Under the pieces are notes generated by a model. That model was given only the letters and a program-made list of their open reading frames with translations, was not told where the DNA came from and did not search any database. 64,000 nt of DNA from Virgibacillus natechei. Its GTDB lineage: Bacteria > Bacillota > Bacilli > Bacillales > Amphibacillaceae. Within the stretch, counting starts at the first letter, position 1; each line of letters begins with the position of its first letter. A program made the translations under genes and the position numbers. Below are positions 1 through 8,984 of this stretch, piece after piece. Location: NCBI RefSeq assembly GCF_026013645.1, contig NZ_CP110224.1:3348001-3412000 (forward strand), given 5' to 3'.

Positions 1-1105
1 TGGATGTGTAGTTGATTTGCTCGGGTAAAATCTTTTTCGCATTGTCTGATGCGACAGGGTCATAGGCATTTACAATGGCGCCTTCAACCAGAAGCTTTTC
101 TGTGACTAGGATAGATGGGGCTTCGCGCATGTCATCGGTGTTTGGTTTGAAAGCCAATCCTAATACTGCAACTTTTTTCCCTTTTATCGTTTCATAGCGT
201 TCCAGGATTTTATCAACTAAGATTCCTCTTTGTCGGTCATTGGATTCCACGACATTTTCCAGTATTGGCATATCGTACGCTGCATCTTTACCTATAGAGA
301 TGATGGCTCTTGTATCTTTCGGGAAACAGGAGCCGCCATATCCGATGCCTGCATTCAAGAAGGCATTGCCGATTCGTGCATCCATTCCCATGCCTTTGGC
401 AACATGATCGATATTGGCTCCGATCTTTTCTGATAAGTTTGCCATTTCGTTAATAAAACTGATCTTCGTTGCGAGAAATGCATTTGAAGCATATTTAATC
501 ATTTCTGCACTTCTTAGATCTGTTTTTACAATAGGGAGATTAAAATCCGCGTTTGCTTTTTCCAGTGTCTGTAATGCTTCTTCATCATCTGAACCTATAA
601 CGATTCGATCCGCGTTAAATGTATCGTGTACTGCTGAACCCTGACGTAAAAATTCTGGGTTTGAGGCGATTTTTACGGTAATATTTTTTTCCAAATTCGT
701 TTCAATTTTATCTTTTATATATTCATTTGTGCCAACTGGTACGGTGCTTTTTGTAACGATAACAACATCATTGGCAAGGTCCCTGGCAATTGATTCACAA
801 GCGGTGTTAATATAGGTTAAATCAGCAGATCCATCTTCTCCCTGAGGCGTTCCAACGGCAATATAAACCAAGCTTTTATCAGAGAGTCCGGTTTTATAAT
901 CGGTCGTGAAATGCAAATTACCGTTTTCTATATTTTTTTGGAGAAGTTCGGTTAAACCATCCTCGTAAATGGGGCTGATACCCTGTTTCAATGTAGCTAC
1001 TTTGTCTTCATCGATATCAATACATGTCACATTATTTCCTAATTCAGACAGGCAACCCCCAGTCACCAGCCCTACATATCCTGTTCCAATTACGGCTATT
1101 TCCAT
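1..1105 (-). CDS. ugd: UDP-glucose 6-dehydrogenase, partial (3' end beyond the window)
   Basis: Oxidises UDP-glucose to UDP-glucuronate with two NAD+, giving precursor for acidic cell-wall or capsular polymers. Translating the minus strand from the ATG at 1105 gives about 368 residues with no stop before the window edge; the family is about 440 long, so the C-terminal UDP-binding part is cut. Visible are the N-terminal Rossmann motif GTGYVG, the segment TKSTVPVGT, and GGSCFPKD with the catalytic Cys. The start has AGGAGG about 9 nt upstream. It begins 12 nt after the gtaB stop on the same strand, so gtaB-ugd is very likely an operon making UDP-glucose and then UDP-glucuronate. B. subtilis tuaD is the nearest well-known relative by family. 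Confidence 0.93.
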   Translation of the reverse strand, partial: MEIAVIGTGYVGLVTGGCLSELGNNVTCIDIDEDKVATLKQGISPIYEDGLTELLQKNIENGNLHFTTDYKTGLSDKSLVYIAVGTPQGEDGSADLTYINTACESIARDLANDVVIVTKSTVPVGTNEYIKDKIETNLEKNITVKIASNPEFLRQGSAVHDTFNADRIVIGSDDEEALQTLEKANADFNLPIVKTDLRSAEMIKYASNAFLATKISFINEMANLSEKIGANIDHVAKGMGMDARIGNAFLNAGIGYGGSCFPKDTRAIISIGKDAAYDMPILENVVESNDRQRGILVDKILERYETIKGKKVAVLGLAFKPNTDDMREAPSILVTEKLLVEGAIVNAYDPVASDNAKKILPEQINYTS

Positions 1106-1117
1106 CTTGGGTGCCTC

Positions 1118-2002
1118 CTATTTCTCTAATTTTGCTAACGTTTTTTTCATGTAGGCTTTGATATCGTCATGCAGGTCTTCACGATTTAACGCAAAATCAA
1201 TAGTGGCCTGGACAAATCCTAGCTTACCGCCAATATCATAACGTTCACCTGTGAAATTGTATGCCAGTACCTGCTCCTGCTCATTTAACGTCTCAATGGC
1301 ATCCGTTAATTGTATTTCATTGTCTTTTCCAGGTTCCTGATTTTCGAGAATATCAAAAATCGCTGGCGAAAGTACATACCTTCCCATAATAGCTAAATTT
1401 GATGGTGCTTTGTCCTTTGCAGGTTTTTCGACTAGCGAGTCAATTGCTCGAATGGAAGGGCCGTAATCTTTCGTCGTTAGTGGTTTTATAATACCGTATT
1501 TCGAGACATCTTCCATTGGTACGTCATGTACCCCTATTACAGATGACTGATGTTCATCATAAACACCAATTAATTGTTTTAGGCATGGCTCGTCCGCCTC
1601 CACAATGTCGTCACCAAGGAGCACAGCAAACGGTTCATTTCCGACAAAACTATGTGCACATGCAATCGCGTGTCCAAGGCCTTTCGGTTCCTTTTGCCTT
1701 ATATAATGTATGTTCGCTAAGTTAGAAATGGATTGCACCATCTCCAGCATTTCCTGTTTGTCTTTTTGGGCAAGTTTTTCTTCCAGTTCATAGGATATAT
1801 CGAAATGGTCTTCGATTGCCCGCTTGCCTCGTCCAGAAATAATAATTATATCTTCTATTCCAGAAGCAACCGCTTCTTCGACAATATATTGAATTGTTGG
1901 TTTATCTACAATTGGAAGCATTTCCTTTGGTTGTGCTTTCGTAGCAGGCAAAAAACGTGTTCCTAATCCAGCAGCTGGAATGATTGCTTTTCTTACCTTC
2001 AT
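1118..2002 (-). CDS. gtaB: UTP--glucose-1-phosphate uridylyltransferase
   Basis: Makes UDP-glucose from UTP and glucose-1-phosphate for teichoic acid glucosylation, glycolipids and capsule. The 294-residue protein starts [19 protein letters not shown], carrying the nucleotidyltransferase loop, followed by [16 protein letters not shown] and the acidic LGDD metal site; length matches B. subtilis GtaB (about 292). The ATG at 2002 is preferred because GGAG lies 8 nt upstream. The open frame continues 13 codons further up to 2041, but that start has no comparable ribosome site. ugd follows 12 nt downstream. The gene is divergent from the second nucleotide-sugar dehydrogenase at 2187. Confidence 0.93.
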   Translation of the reverse strand: MKVRKAIIPAAGLGTRFLPATKAQPKEMLPIVDKPTIQYIVEEAVASGIEDIIIISGRGKRAIEDHFDISYELEEKLAQKDKQEMLEMVQSISNLANIHYIRQKEPKGLGHAIACAHSFVGNEPFAVLLGDDIVEADEPCLKQLIGVYDEHQSSVIGVHDVPMEDVSKYGIIKPLTTKDYGPSIRAIDSLVEKPAKDKAPSNLAIMGRYVLSPAIFDILENQEPGKDNEIQLTDAIETLNEQEQVLAYNFTGERYDIGGKLGFVQATIDFALNREDLHDDIKAYMKKTLAKLEK

Positions 2003-2095
2003 AATCGCTATCTCCTTCGTTACTAGTTTAACGTTCGACATTTTTCAGATTCTATTTGTAAGTTTATCATACGGCTAATCTCTATCCAATTTTTA

Positions 2096-2130
2096 TTGAT
2101 GTGCAAAACGCACGTAAAAATTGTATAATG
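2096..2130 (+). promoter_or_regulatory. probable sigma-A promoter of the 2187 dehydrogenase
   Basis: A perfect TATAAT lies at 2124-2129, in the divergent gap between gtaB and the dehydrogenase. The -35 region 17 nt upstream (GTGCAA) is poor, so the promoter may need an activator or the -10 match may be chance. Confidence 0.4.
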
Positions 2131-2186
2131 GATATTAGTGTACATGAGACTAAATATCTTGATAAAAGGAAGAAGGCATCGATACC

Positions 2187-3500
2187 ATGAGTTTGTTTAC
2201 AAAATTACAATCAAAAGAAGAAAAAATAGCTGTAATCGGTTTAGGATATGTTGGTCTGCCATTGGCTGTTGAATTCGCCAAAAAGTATAAAGTGGTCGGC
2301 TATGACGTGAATAGGGATAAATTGGATAAATATTTAAGCGGTGTCGATATAACCGATGAAGTTGGGGATGAGACCGTACGCAATACGACCATGGAATTTT
2401 CAAGTGATGAAAATGACTTACAAGCGAGTAAATTTCATGTGGTGGCAGTTCCGACACCTATTAATACAGATAAAACACCAAATTTAAACCCGGTTATTGG
2501 TGCCAGCGAAACAGTTGGACGGAATTTAACCAAGGGCTCTATCGTTGTATACGAGTCGACGGTTTATCCGGGAACCACAGAAGAAATTTGTATCCCAATA
2601 CTTGAAAAGGAATCCGGCTTGACTTTTGGAACGGATTTTAAAGTTGGCTATTCCCCAGAACGAATCAATCCAGGTGATAAAGTGAACACCTTAACCCGTA
2701 TCACGAAGATTGTTTCCGGATCAGATGAAGAATCGCTTGAAGAAATCGCAGCGGTGTATGATTCGATTATCGAAGTTGGGGTCCATAAGGCGGAATCCAT
2801 CAAAGTAGCAGAAGCGGCAAAAGTCATCGAGAATTCACAACGGGATATTAATATTGCGTTTATGAACGAGCTTTCGATGGTATTTAATAAAATGGATATT
2901 AGTACCAACGCTGTGTTGGAAGCTGCTGGGACGAAATGGAACTTCTTGAAATTCACCCCTGGGCTGGTAGGCGGACACTGCATTGGTGTGGATCCATATT
3001 ACTTTACGTATAAAGCGGAACAGCTTGGATATCACTCCCAAATCATTCTCTCAGGACGAAAAATTAATGACGATATGGGTAAGTATATTGCCAGTAATGT
3101 TATTAAAAAAATGATTAAGGCAAAACAAGGAATCGACGGGGCTAGAGTTGGTGTCTTAGGCATGACTTTCAAGGAAAATGTTGGGGATGTACGTAATACG
3201 AGGGTTATCGATATTATTAACGAATTGCAAGAATACGGTGTTGAAATTGTCGTACATGATCCGCTAGCAGATCCGGACGCAGTTTATGATGAATTTAATA
3301 TTCGTCTGGCTGACCAGGAGGAATTAAATGAACTGGACTGTGTCGTGTTAGCAGTTCCACACGATGAATATAAGGAAATGTACGATTTAGATGTACTGGA
3401 TAGCATGTATAAGGATGATCGAAAAGTTCTTATTGATGTGAAAACTGTTTTTGATAAAAGAACATCTGAATCGAGAGGTTATCATTATTGGAGTTTGTAG
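2187..3500 (+). CDS. nucleotide sugar dehydrogenase (TviB/VipA type, UDP-HexNAc 6-dehydrogenase-like)
   Basis: A 437-residue NAD-dependent UDP-sugar dehydrogenase. It has an N-terminal Rossmann site (VIGLGYVGLPLA, about residues 16-27), a central helical dimer region and GGHCIGVDPYY with the catalytic Cys near residue 265. Sequence style matches the VipA/TviB/WbpA branch, which oxidises UDP-GlcNAc or UDP-GalNAc to the uronic acid, rather than the UDP-glucose branch represented by ugd next door. Substrate cannot be fixed from sequence. The RBS GGAAGAAGG lies about 10 nt before ATG, and a strong terminator follows directly, so it appears monocistronic. Having two dehydrogenases around gtaB suggests two different uronic acids for surface polysaccharide (inference). 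Confidence 0.85.
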   Translation: MSLFTKLQSKEEKIAVIGLGYVGLPLAVEFAKKYKVVGYDVNRDKLDKYLSGVDITDEVGDETVRNTTMEFSSDENDLQASKFHVVAVPTPINTDKTPNLNPVIGASETVGRNLTKGSIVVYESTVYPGTTEEICIPILEKESGLTFGTDFKVGYSPERINPGDKVNTLTRITKIVSGSDEESLEEIAAVYDSIIEVGVHKAESIKVAEAAKVIENSQRDINIAFMNELSMVFNKMDISTNAVLEAAGTKWNFLKFTPGLVGGHCIGVDPYYFTYKAEQLGYHSQIILSGRKINDDMGKYIASNVIKKMIKAKQGIDGARVGVLGMTFKENVGDVRNTRVIDIINELQEYGVEIVVHDPLADPDAVYDEFNIRLADQEELNELDCVVLAVPHDEYKEMYDLDVLDSMYKDDRKVLIDVKTVFDKRTSESRGYHYWSL

Positions 3501-3509
3501 ACTTTTTGA

Positions 3510-3546
3510 AAAGAGATCTCGTCTGAGACGGAGATCTCTTTTTTTG
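3510..3546 (+). terminator. rho-independent terminator after the 2187 dehydrogenase
   Basis: AAGAGATCTC and GAGATCTCTT pair around a short GTCTGAGACG apex that also pairs, followed by a T run. It begins 10 nt after the stop codon. Confidence 0.85.
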
Positions 3547-3549
3547 TTG

Positions 3550-3765
3550 GGGGAAGAGCGGGTTGTTAAGCGGACTAAGCCGGTCGTCCGGCGGGGGCTG
3601 GCAGTCGTTCCGCGGCCGGAGAGTTTTGTCCAGCGCTCGAAGCTGTATGTCCCGCGACCAGAGGTTTCGTCCAGCGTTCGCTGTTGTTTGTCCCGCGGCC
3701 AGAACAGGTCATCCAGCGTTCTGAGCGTCATCCCCGATCATCAGTTAACCAAGAAGCGACAGCCC
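3550..3765. repeat. family A intergenic repeat (CCGCGG/CCAGCG units)
   Basis: GC-richer than its surroundings. Degenerate units of about 41 bp alternate a GTCCAGCG(C/T)TC core and a GT(C/T)CCGCGGCCAGA core; at least three units are visible. Open frames crossing it are low-complexity translations of the repeat, not genes. Related arrays lie at 7155, 8684, 12450 and 13220. Confidence 0.75.
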
Positions 3766-3767
3766 CC

Positions 3768-5405
3768 CTAGCTATCTTCTTCTGGATACAAAGACATTCG
3801 TTCCGCGCGATAGGCTTGCCTGCTTTCCCCTTGTTCAAAGCCTGATATGACTATTTCATAGACCACTTCAGCATTGTCTTCACCAGTTACTTCTACGATT
3901 CTACTTATTCTTGCATCCTCATCCTCTTCAACCTCGATATGTCCGGATGTGATGAGACGGTTGCCTGTATTATAAAGATAATCTGCATCACCGACGATAT
4001 TAGAGTAGAAGGATGTCCCACGTTCTTCCCCATAGGACCAGACTTCCTCCACCGTTTTTTCTTCCTCATTGATCCGGTATTGAATAGCTCGGCTGTAGTC
4101 CCCACTAACATCCTCATCAGCCCGTATTATAGACATGTTATTATCAAAAAGCAGGTAATCATTTGTGTTATCGTTACCATCCTGATCAGGCATGAGCATT
4201 ATTGCGTGCGGGGCCCCAGGGAATTTTACATCATTCACAGGTTCCAGCAAATATTGCTCAAATTCCTCAGGCCATTCTTCGTGTGCCGCTAATAACCACT
4301 TGATCTCTCCATCAGGGTAAGACATTTTCATGTTTAGATCCTGATGCCGACTTGTAATGAGCAACGTGTTATCTGACTCATCAAATGCCACTGTATTTTG
4401 ATGAAACCAATCGCCATCTTCAGCATTAACGCTATCGTATTCTTCGTAAAATGATGCTGGAAAAATATCCCTAAAACTAAAGTTTCGAACTGTTTCACCC
4501 GTTTCGCGGTCAATCTCTGTCATTTCGTCTTCAACATAATCCGAGTCTGTATCATGTGTTGTCGCAAGCAAATTACCGTTTGGAAATTCAATCACATCAT
4601 GATGCACGACATTTGTCGCATCATATTCACCTATGTCAACAAGATAGGAATTAAATACTTTCCCCAACATATCCATTTCCAATATTTCGTTATACTGATC
4701 CTGGCCTTCTTCTTTGGTGAGATATAATACATTTCCATTGTCTAATCGTTTAAAAAGGTGTGAGTTCCATAATGATGAATACCACCGAACATCTGCGTTA
4801 TGATCAACGGCGTAAACATAACGTGTACTTGGAATGATGAATGTTAATCCTTCTTCCATTTTTTCTGGGGCGGTTTCAACTAGTTCCGTCGTTAAGAAAT
4901 CGTCCGGAAATCCCTCTGTTTGCATAGAGACTTCTGTGGTTATTGTTTCCCCACCTTCATTGGTCGCTTCCAAGATGACGGTATTCTCATGATCTGCATA
5001 TAGCCCTAAAACTGGAATTTCATGTGCAGTTTGATATTCTTCAAATGTTTTTTCCATATCACCATTGCTGTCTTTACCTTCCACGGTCATGCTTATCTGC
5101 ATGGATTCCTCTGTTTCAAACTTCACCAACGCTGTTAGAGGCGCAACTTCATAAGGATCAACCTTTACAAAAGGATCTTCGAAGGAATAAGTTCCTTCGT
5201 TGTAATTCGCAAGTATCTCCTCTTCCATTTTTGTTTGTTCAAACATTCTTCTTTCATCTTTATATGAAAATTGTGTAGCATTCGGATCTGGTTCTGGGTT
5301 AAATTCAGCTGTTGTAGTTTCGCTATCCATTGTTACATATACAACAAAAGCTAATACAATAATTGCAGCGGACCCTGCTAGATAAATAAAACTTCTTTTT
5401 TTCAT
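3768..5405 (-). CDS. arylsulfotransferase (ASST) family protein, membrane anchored
   Basis: A 545-residue exported protein. Residues 8-26 form an uncleaved signal or anchor helix followed by an acidic extracellular region. The N-terminal third resembles the Ig-like ASST N domain; the rest has the ASST propeller style, with HHDVIEFPNGNLLAT near residue 270 and WFHQNTVAFDE near residue 345, which hold conserved His residues of the family (the ASST catalytic residue is a His). Known family members transfer sulfate between phenolic compounds without PAPS; the substrate here is unknown. It sits alone between family A repeats and an unrelated membrane protein. The stop abuts the repeat, and no hairpin terminator of its own is evident. 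Confidence 0.8.
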   Translation of the reverse strand: MKKRSFIYLAGSAAIIVLAFVVYVTMDSETTTAEFNPEPDPNATQFSYKDERRMFEQTKMEEEILANYNEGTYSFEDPFVKVDPYEVAPLTALVKFETEESMQISMTVEGKDSNGDMEKTFEEYQTAHEIPVLGLYADHENTVILEATNEGGETITTEVSMQTEGFPDDFLTTELVETAPEKMEEGLTFIIPSTRYVYAVDHNADVRWYSSLWNSHLFKRLDNGNVLYLTKEEGQDQYNEILEMDMLGKVFNSYLVDIGEYDATNVVHHDVIEFPNGNLLATTHDTDSDYVEDEMTEIDRETGETVRNFSFRDIFPASFYEEYDSVNAEDGDWFHQNTVAFDESDNTLLITSRHQDLNMKMSYPDGEIKWLLAAHEEWPEEFEQYLLEPVNDVKFPGAPHAIMLMPDQDGNDNTNDYLLFDNNMSIIRADEDVSGDYSRAIQYRINEEEKTVEEVWSYGEERGTSFYSNIVGDADYLYNTGNRLITSGHIEVEEDEDARISRIVEVTGEDNAEVVYEIVISGFEQGESRQAYRAERMSLYPEEDS

Positions 5406-5809
5406 ATACCCTCCATTGTTTTATATCCTAGAATTTAAAAGTATTATAGCATTTATATAGTACCACTGAAACGGCGATTTCAGAAATAAAATTAAGCTCT
5501 AATTAAAAGGAGATCGCAGTCTTAGACCAACGGGTTCAGTTTTGGGAGAGAAAAATGCTAATAACAGTAGAAATGACTTACAAATTAGCGTATAATTCGT
5601 TAACCAATTTAACACAACCAACAAAGACGCTTAGAATTTAATCTAATCTAAGCGTCTTTTGAAGTAATAATTGCTTATTAAACTAAAGCAGATTAGCTTA
5701 ATACACTTTTTCCTTATGTATAACCATTGCAGTATTCCATTTAATTTATCTATCATATCTTTTTCCTTTTATATGAAAACGAGACCTAATAATGGCCTGT
5801 CTTTTAAAA
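5406..5809. other. intergenic stretch, no convincing gene
   Basis: AT-rich spacer. A 28-codon frame near 5556 (starting MLITVEM) has a weak GGGAG upstream but ends inside the terminator hairpin and resembles nothing recognisable. The only clear element is the hairpin at 5623-5660. Confidence 0.5.
5623..5662. terminator. bidirectional hairpin terminator
   Basis: AAAGACGCTTAGA pairs with TCTAAGCGTCTTT around a short AT loop, with T or A runs on each side. It lies about 150 nt beyond the stop of the 5810-6760 gene and could end transcription in both directions. Confidence 0.7.
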
Positions 5810-6760
5810 TCATTCTTGCATAGTAGGATGTTCATACCATTCAATTGCAAGGTTTGGTATATTCTCTTCAACAATGTATTTATTTTCCGGGTTTATATTC
5901 TCTAGAGTATTGTTATCATAATTACCCCTTATGACTACAGATAATTCTTCATTACCATATTGATCGACTAATGGTAATTCCGCCATCAATGTTATATCAA
6001 TAAAATTATAATCCAACTCTTTAAGCTCAAAGAGTATATTAGACATAGTTCTATAAATACCGCTTTTCACCGAATTTAAAGTCAAATTATCTCTTCCTTC
6101 GAATGTTACAGATACAAATGTTTCTGTGCCTGTAGTAATAATAATGTCTTTAATCTTCGCGTTTGTTCCTCTGATTGCATTCTCTATTTCTTCCTCCGGA
6201 GTTAATTCCTGTTCTTCTTCAGCTTGTTTCTCTGCTTCCTCCTGCTCAAGCCGCTCTTCCTCTGCTTGTTTCTCTGCTTCCTCCTGCTCAAGCCGCTCTT
6301 CCTCTGCTTGTTTCTCCGCTTCCTCCTGCTCAAGCCGCTCTTCCTCTGCTTGTTTCTCTGCTTCCTCCTGCTCACGCTGTTCTTCCTCAGCTTGTTCCTC
6401 TGCTTCCTCCTGCTCAAGCCGCTCTTTCTCTGCTTGTTTCTCTGCTTCCTCCTGCTCAAGCTGTTCTTCCTCAACTTGTTCCTCTGCTTCCTCCTGCTCA
6501 AGCCGCTCTTTCTCAGCTGCATTCTCCGCTCGTACTTCATCTGTTTGGTATGCCAAATCTTTTTCAGTTTCTTCGTCAGAACCACGGTTTATAATTAATA
6601 ATAAAATAAAAAATGCAGTAATAACCCATTTAGGCTTCTTACCCCATTCCGAATATCTCCACATTAAATAAAGACCAACTGGAAAAAATAATATAAGGAA
6701 TAAAACTATGATCCAAGCTTTTCCTTTATTTTCATTCCAACTATTAATAATTCTATTCAC
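5810..6760 (-). CDS. membrane protein with 14-residue coiled-coil repeats
   Basis: A 316-residue protein of unknown function. Two hydrophobic segments lie at about 14-32 and 42-57, separated by YSEWGKKPKW, followed by a Glu/Gln/Ala-rich region (about 75-190) made of repeats of the type EEAEKQAEEERLEQ, clearly a long helical coiled coil. A compact C-terminal domain of about 120 residues follows (IKDIIITTGTETFVSVTFEG onward), which I do not recognise. The repeat DNA is a 42-bp tandem array, so repeat number may vary between strains. The N-terminal arrangement recalls small Bacillus membrane proteins in which a soluble domain is presented outside or inside on a stalk; topology is not settled. 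Start ATG 6760 has an AAGGGATTC-type weak ribosome site. Confidence 0.65.
   Translation of the reverse strand: MNRIINSWNENKGKAWIIVLFLILFFPVGLYLMWRYSEWGKKPKWVITAFFILLLIINRGSDEETEKDLAYQTDEVRAENAAEKERLEQEEAEEQVEEEQLEQEEAEKQAEKERLEQEEAEEQAEEEQREQEEAEKQAEEERLEQEEAEKQAEEERLEQEEAEKQAEEERLEQEEAEKQAEEEQELTPEEEIENAIRGTNAKIKDIIITTGTETFVSVTFEGRDNLTLNSVKSGIYRTMSNILFELKELDYNFIDITLMAELPLVDQYGNEELSVVIRGNYDNNTLENINPENKYIVEENIPNLAIEWYEHPTMQE
6215..6525. repeat. 42-bp tandem repeats inside the coiled-coil gene
   Basis: About seven near-identical 42-bp units (CTTCCTCCTGCTCAAGCCGC and neighbours on the + strand). They encode the 14-residue helical repeat and keep the reading frame, since 42 is a multiple of 3. 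All three frames of the opposite strand are also open here, which explains the spurious open frames. Confidence 0.9.
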
Positions 6761-7154
6761 GGAATCCCTTCTTTCTTGCTGTACTTAGTGGGCACTCTTT
6801 CTCCATCCATTGAATCACCTCAACCCCTATAATTTCTCTAACCAAATATTTTACCATCTTTTTTCAATGTTTTATAAAATCCCTTCTTCAACAATTCTTC
6901 ACATACTAATATAAATATTTTAGCATAAAACACCAATACTACTAGAAAAACCAACAATGATTGATTTGGGTTTATTATTCCAAATAACAATGAAAAAAGG
7001 ATTACGAAATGCTATGTGATTTGAAATCCTAATTATTGTTTTATTTAATGTTTTCTCTCCTATAACAGAACCCATTAGTCTCAGTCTAAGATCCCTTTTT
7101 TATTTGAGGGATTTGTCCCTGTTGGCAGATCCCTTTTTTCACATTTAGCATTTT
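6761..7154. other. AT-rich intergenic spacer
   Basis: No open frame with a ribosome site. Near 7090-7140 there are two copies of AGATCCCTTTTTT and a GGGAT/ATCCC pairing, a possible weak terminator or repeat fragment. Otherwise nothing is seen. Confidence 0.45.
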
Positions 7155-7300
7155 ATTCGGCGTTCTGAGCGTGGCGTCCAGAGCTCACAGCCATTTGTTC
7201 CGCGATCAGAGCATCGCGTCCAGCGTTCGCACCGATTCATCCCGCGGTCAACTCTACTCCCTATTCTTAATCTCGATCTCCTCATTTCCAGTTACCAGGT
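7155..7300. repeat. family A repeat with shared 3' flank
   Basis: Units with GGCGTCCAGAGCTCACAG, TGTTCCGCGATCAGAGC and CGTCCAGCGTTCGCACC. They are followed by a flank (TACTCCCTATTCTTAATCTC) that recurs almost exactly at 12603, so the mobile or duplicated unit includes this flank. Confidence 0.75.
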
Positions 7301-7319
7301 AACCAATTTCCTGGAAACA

Positions 7320-8486
7320 TCAAACTCTTACAAACCCACCAAATAAAGAAATCAGCACAACACTCACAATACCTACTGCTACTGCCGCTGTAAATCCAAT
7401 ATAAAATGGTTTGATTCCGATACCTTTAAACATCTTAAAGTTCGTGGTCAATCCGACGCCTGCCATGGCCATGCCAAGGAGGTAGGTAGTTCCAAATGAG
7501 CTGAGATTGGAATAGATACGCTCCCAAGTATCTCCCCCGAACAATCCAAAAGCTAGATTCTCATTTTCCAACGTTGCATCACCGATGGTCCGTACAACGG
7601 AAAGAAGCAAAAAACCGATAACAAATAAAGGGATAAACTTATACCATTTCGGCAATGTAACCTCCCCATCAGCATTCTCCATACCCTTCCTTCCTGTATT
7701 TTTAAAAAACAAATAGGACACGAATGGGATAATAGCGATGATAAATAAATTTCTGGTTAATTTTGTAACCGTGGCTATCTCAACTACCGCCTGCGTCTGG
7801 AAAAACTGATCATAGATTAATGCAGCCCCCGTTACCTGTGCAGTATCATGAATGGCTGTTCCTAAGAATAAACCTGCTTTAATCGGGTCATCCGCAAATA
7901 AGAAATTGGCCAAAAAAGGATACAGCATCATTCCCGTTAACCCGAATATCGTGATGTTAGCAACGGCATAGGAAATTTCGTTTTCCTTTGCTTTGATAAC
8001 AGGAGCGGTGGCCATAATCGCAGTTACCCCGCAAATGCCAGTTCCACATGCAATTAACGTTCCCAGACGGGCAGACTGTTTCATTTTATTCGTCAAATAC
8101 AATGTTAGAAACAGTCCCGCCGAAATACATGCAACGATAAGAGGAATCCCAAATGCCCCAAGCTTCAATGCTTCCATTAAACTCAACCTAAGCCCCAGCA
8201 GGATGATCCCAGCCCGCAGCATATATTTTACGGAAAAAGAAATCCCTTTCGTAAAAACATCCGACAAACTGACTGAATTACGAATAATAATTCCAATAAT
8301 AATAGCGACAAAGATTCCGGAAACTGGTGTCTGACTTCCTTCCGACAGCAGTCCCATCCAAATCATCAAATTTCCAATCAGCTCAGCGCCATAAATTCCA
8401 ATCAACATCACAACAAAACAGAGAAGCACGCCGGGCAGTATTCTTACCAAAAAAGAGACTTCATTTTTTTCCCTTGCTTTCTCCAA
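7320..8486 (-). CDS. YeiH/UPF0324 family putative sulfate exporter
   Basis: A 388-residue integral membrane protein with about ten hydrophobic helices. Family hallmarks include GIIIRNSVSLSDVFTKGI, LRAGIILLGLRLSL, ACGTGICGVTAIMATAP and GTAIHDTAQVTGAAL, and the length is normal for the family. Members are annotated as putative sulfate exporters because they are induced or found with taurine and cysteine metabolism; direct transport data are sparse. No sulfur genes adjoin it here, although an arylsulfotransferase lies 2 kb away (context is weak). It is flanked by family A repeats on both sides and transcribed alone. Confidence 0.85.
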   Translation of the reverse strand: MEKAREKNEVSFLVRILPGVLLCFVVMLIGIYGAELIGNLMIWMGLLSEGSQTPVSGIFVAIIIGIIIRNSVSLSDVFTKGISFSVKYMLRAGIILLGLRLSLMEALKLGAFGIPLIVACISAGLFLTLYLTNKMKQSARLGTLIACGTGICGVTAIMATAPVIKAKENEISYAVANITIFGLTGMMLYPFLANFLFADDPIKAGLFLGTAIHDTAQVTGAALIYDQFFQTQAVVEIATVTKLTRNLFIIAIIPFVSYLFFKNTGRKGMENADGEVTLPKWYKFIPLFVIGFLLLSVVRTIGDATLENENLAFGLFGGDTWERIYSNLSSFGTTYLLGMAMAGVGLTTNFKMFKGIGIKPFYIGFTAAVAVGIVSVVLISLFGGFVRV

Positions 8487-8851
8487 GTTATCAACCCCCT
8501 TCCATAATTATTTCACATATACAAAAATCGTTTCATTGTTTCTCTTCATCCCTAATTTAAGAATAATAGATAGCGAAGAAAACAGGAAATAAGAAATTTT
8601 AATACATTTCATAAGTATTCTTTATAATAGCCCTAATTTTTTGCTTCGTAGCAGTAGATTTAATCATCATCGAAATAGTATTTTGTCCAGCGTTCAATGC
8701 GTGTCGTCCAGCGCTCACAACAGTTTGTTCCGCGGCTAGAGCACCTCATCCCGCGCTCGCAGCTGTTTGTTCCGCGATCAGGGTGATGGGTATATTTAGT
8801 CAGTTTAACTCGAGAAGGACAGTGTCTGTCATCACTGCGCAGCTTTTTTTT
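8487..8851. repeat. intergenic spacer with a family A repeat (8684-8790)
   Basis: The first 190 bases are plain AT-rich DNA with nothing recognisable. From about 8684 family A units appear (TTTGTCCAGCGTTCAATGCG, then CCAGCGCTCACAACAGTTTG, then TTCCGCGGCTAGAGC and one more). No gene is seen. Confidence 0.7.
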
Positions 8852-8942
8852 AGAAAACTTAGCTTATCGCCAAGCTTTATGGCGATAGCCTTAGTTGCAC
8901 TTATGCAGTAAGAAAGTTTTTATACTTTCTTATCTGCCAAAA
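8852..8942 (-). repeat. family D two-hairpin repeat
   Basis: GAAAACTTAGC is followed by hairpin 1 (TATCGCC/GGCGATA), the conserved linker TTAGTTGCACTTATGCAG and hairpin 2 (TAAGAAAG/CTTTCTTA) ending CTGCCAAAA. Copies with different stem sequences but the same fold lie at 17188, 23345 and 45850. Strand is arbitrary. Confidence 0.75.
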
Positions 8943-8983
8943 AAAATCAGCCAGCACCTTTTATCAGGTACCGGCTGATTTCA
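8940..8983 (-). terminator. terminator of the S8 protease gene
   Basis: On the minus strand AAATCAGCCGGTACC pairs with GGTGCTGGCTGATTT and is followed by eight T. It starts one base after the protease stop codon. Confidence 0.85.
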
Positions 8984-8984
8984 G

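Noticed and set aside
3550..3765. CRISPR-like spacing of family A and family B units
   Set aside because: The stretches between the repeated cores are themselves repeated and related to each other, the cores are degenerate, and no cas genes occur. These are tandem repeats, not spacer arrays.
6126..6671. Long open frames antisense and out of frame to the coiled-coil gene
   Set aside because: Created by the 42-bp repeat, which has no stops in most frames. The minus-strand frame with membrane helices and a real C-terminal domain is the gene.
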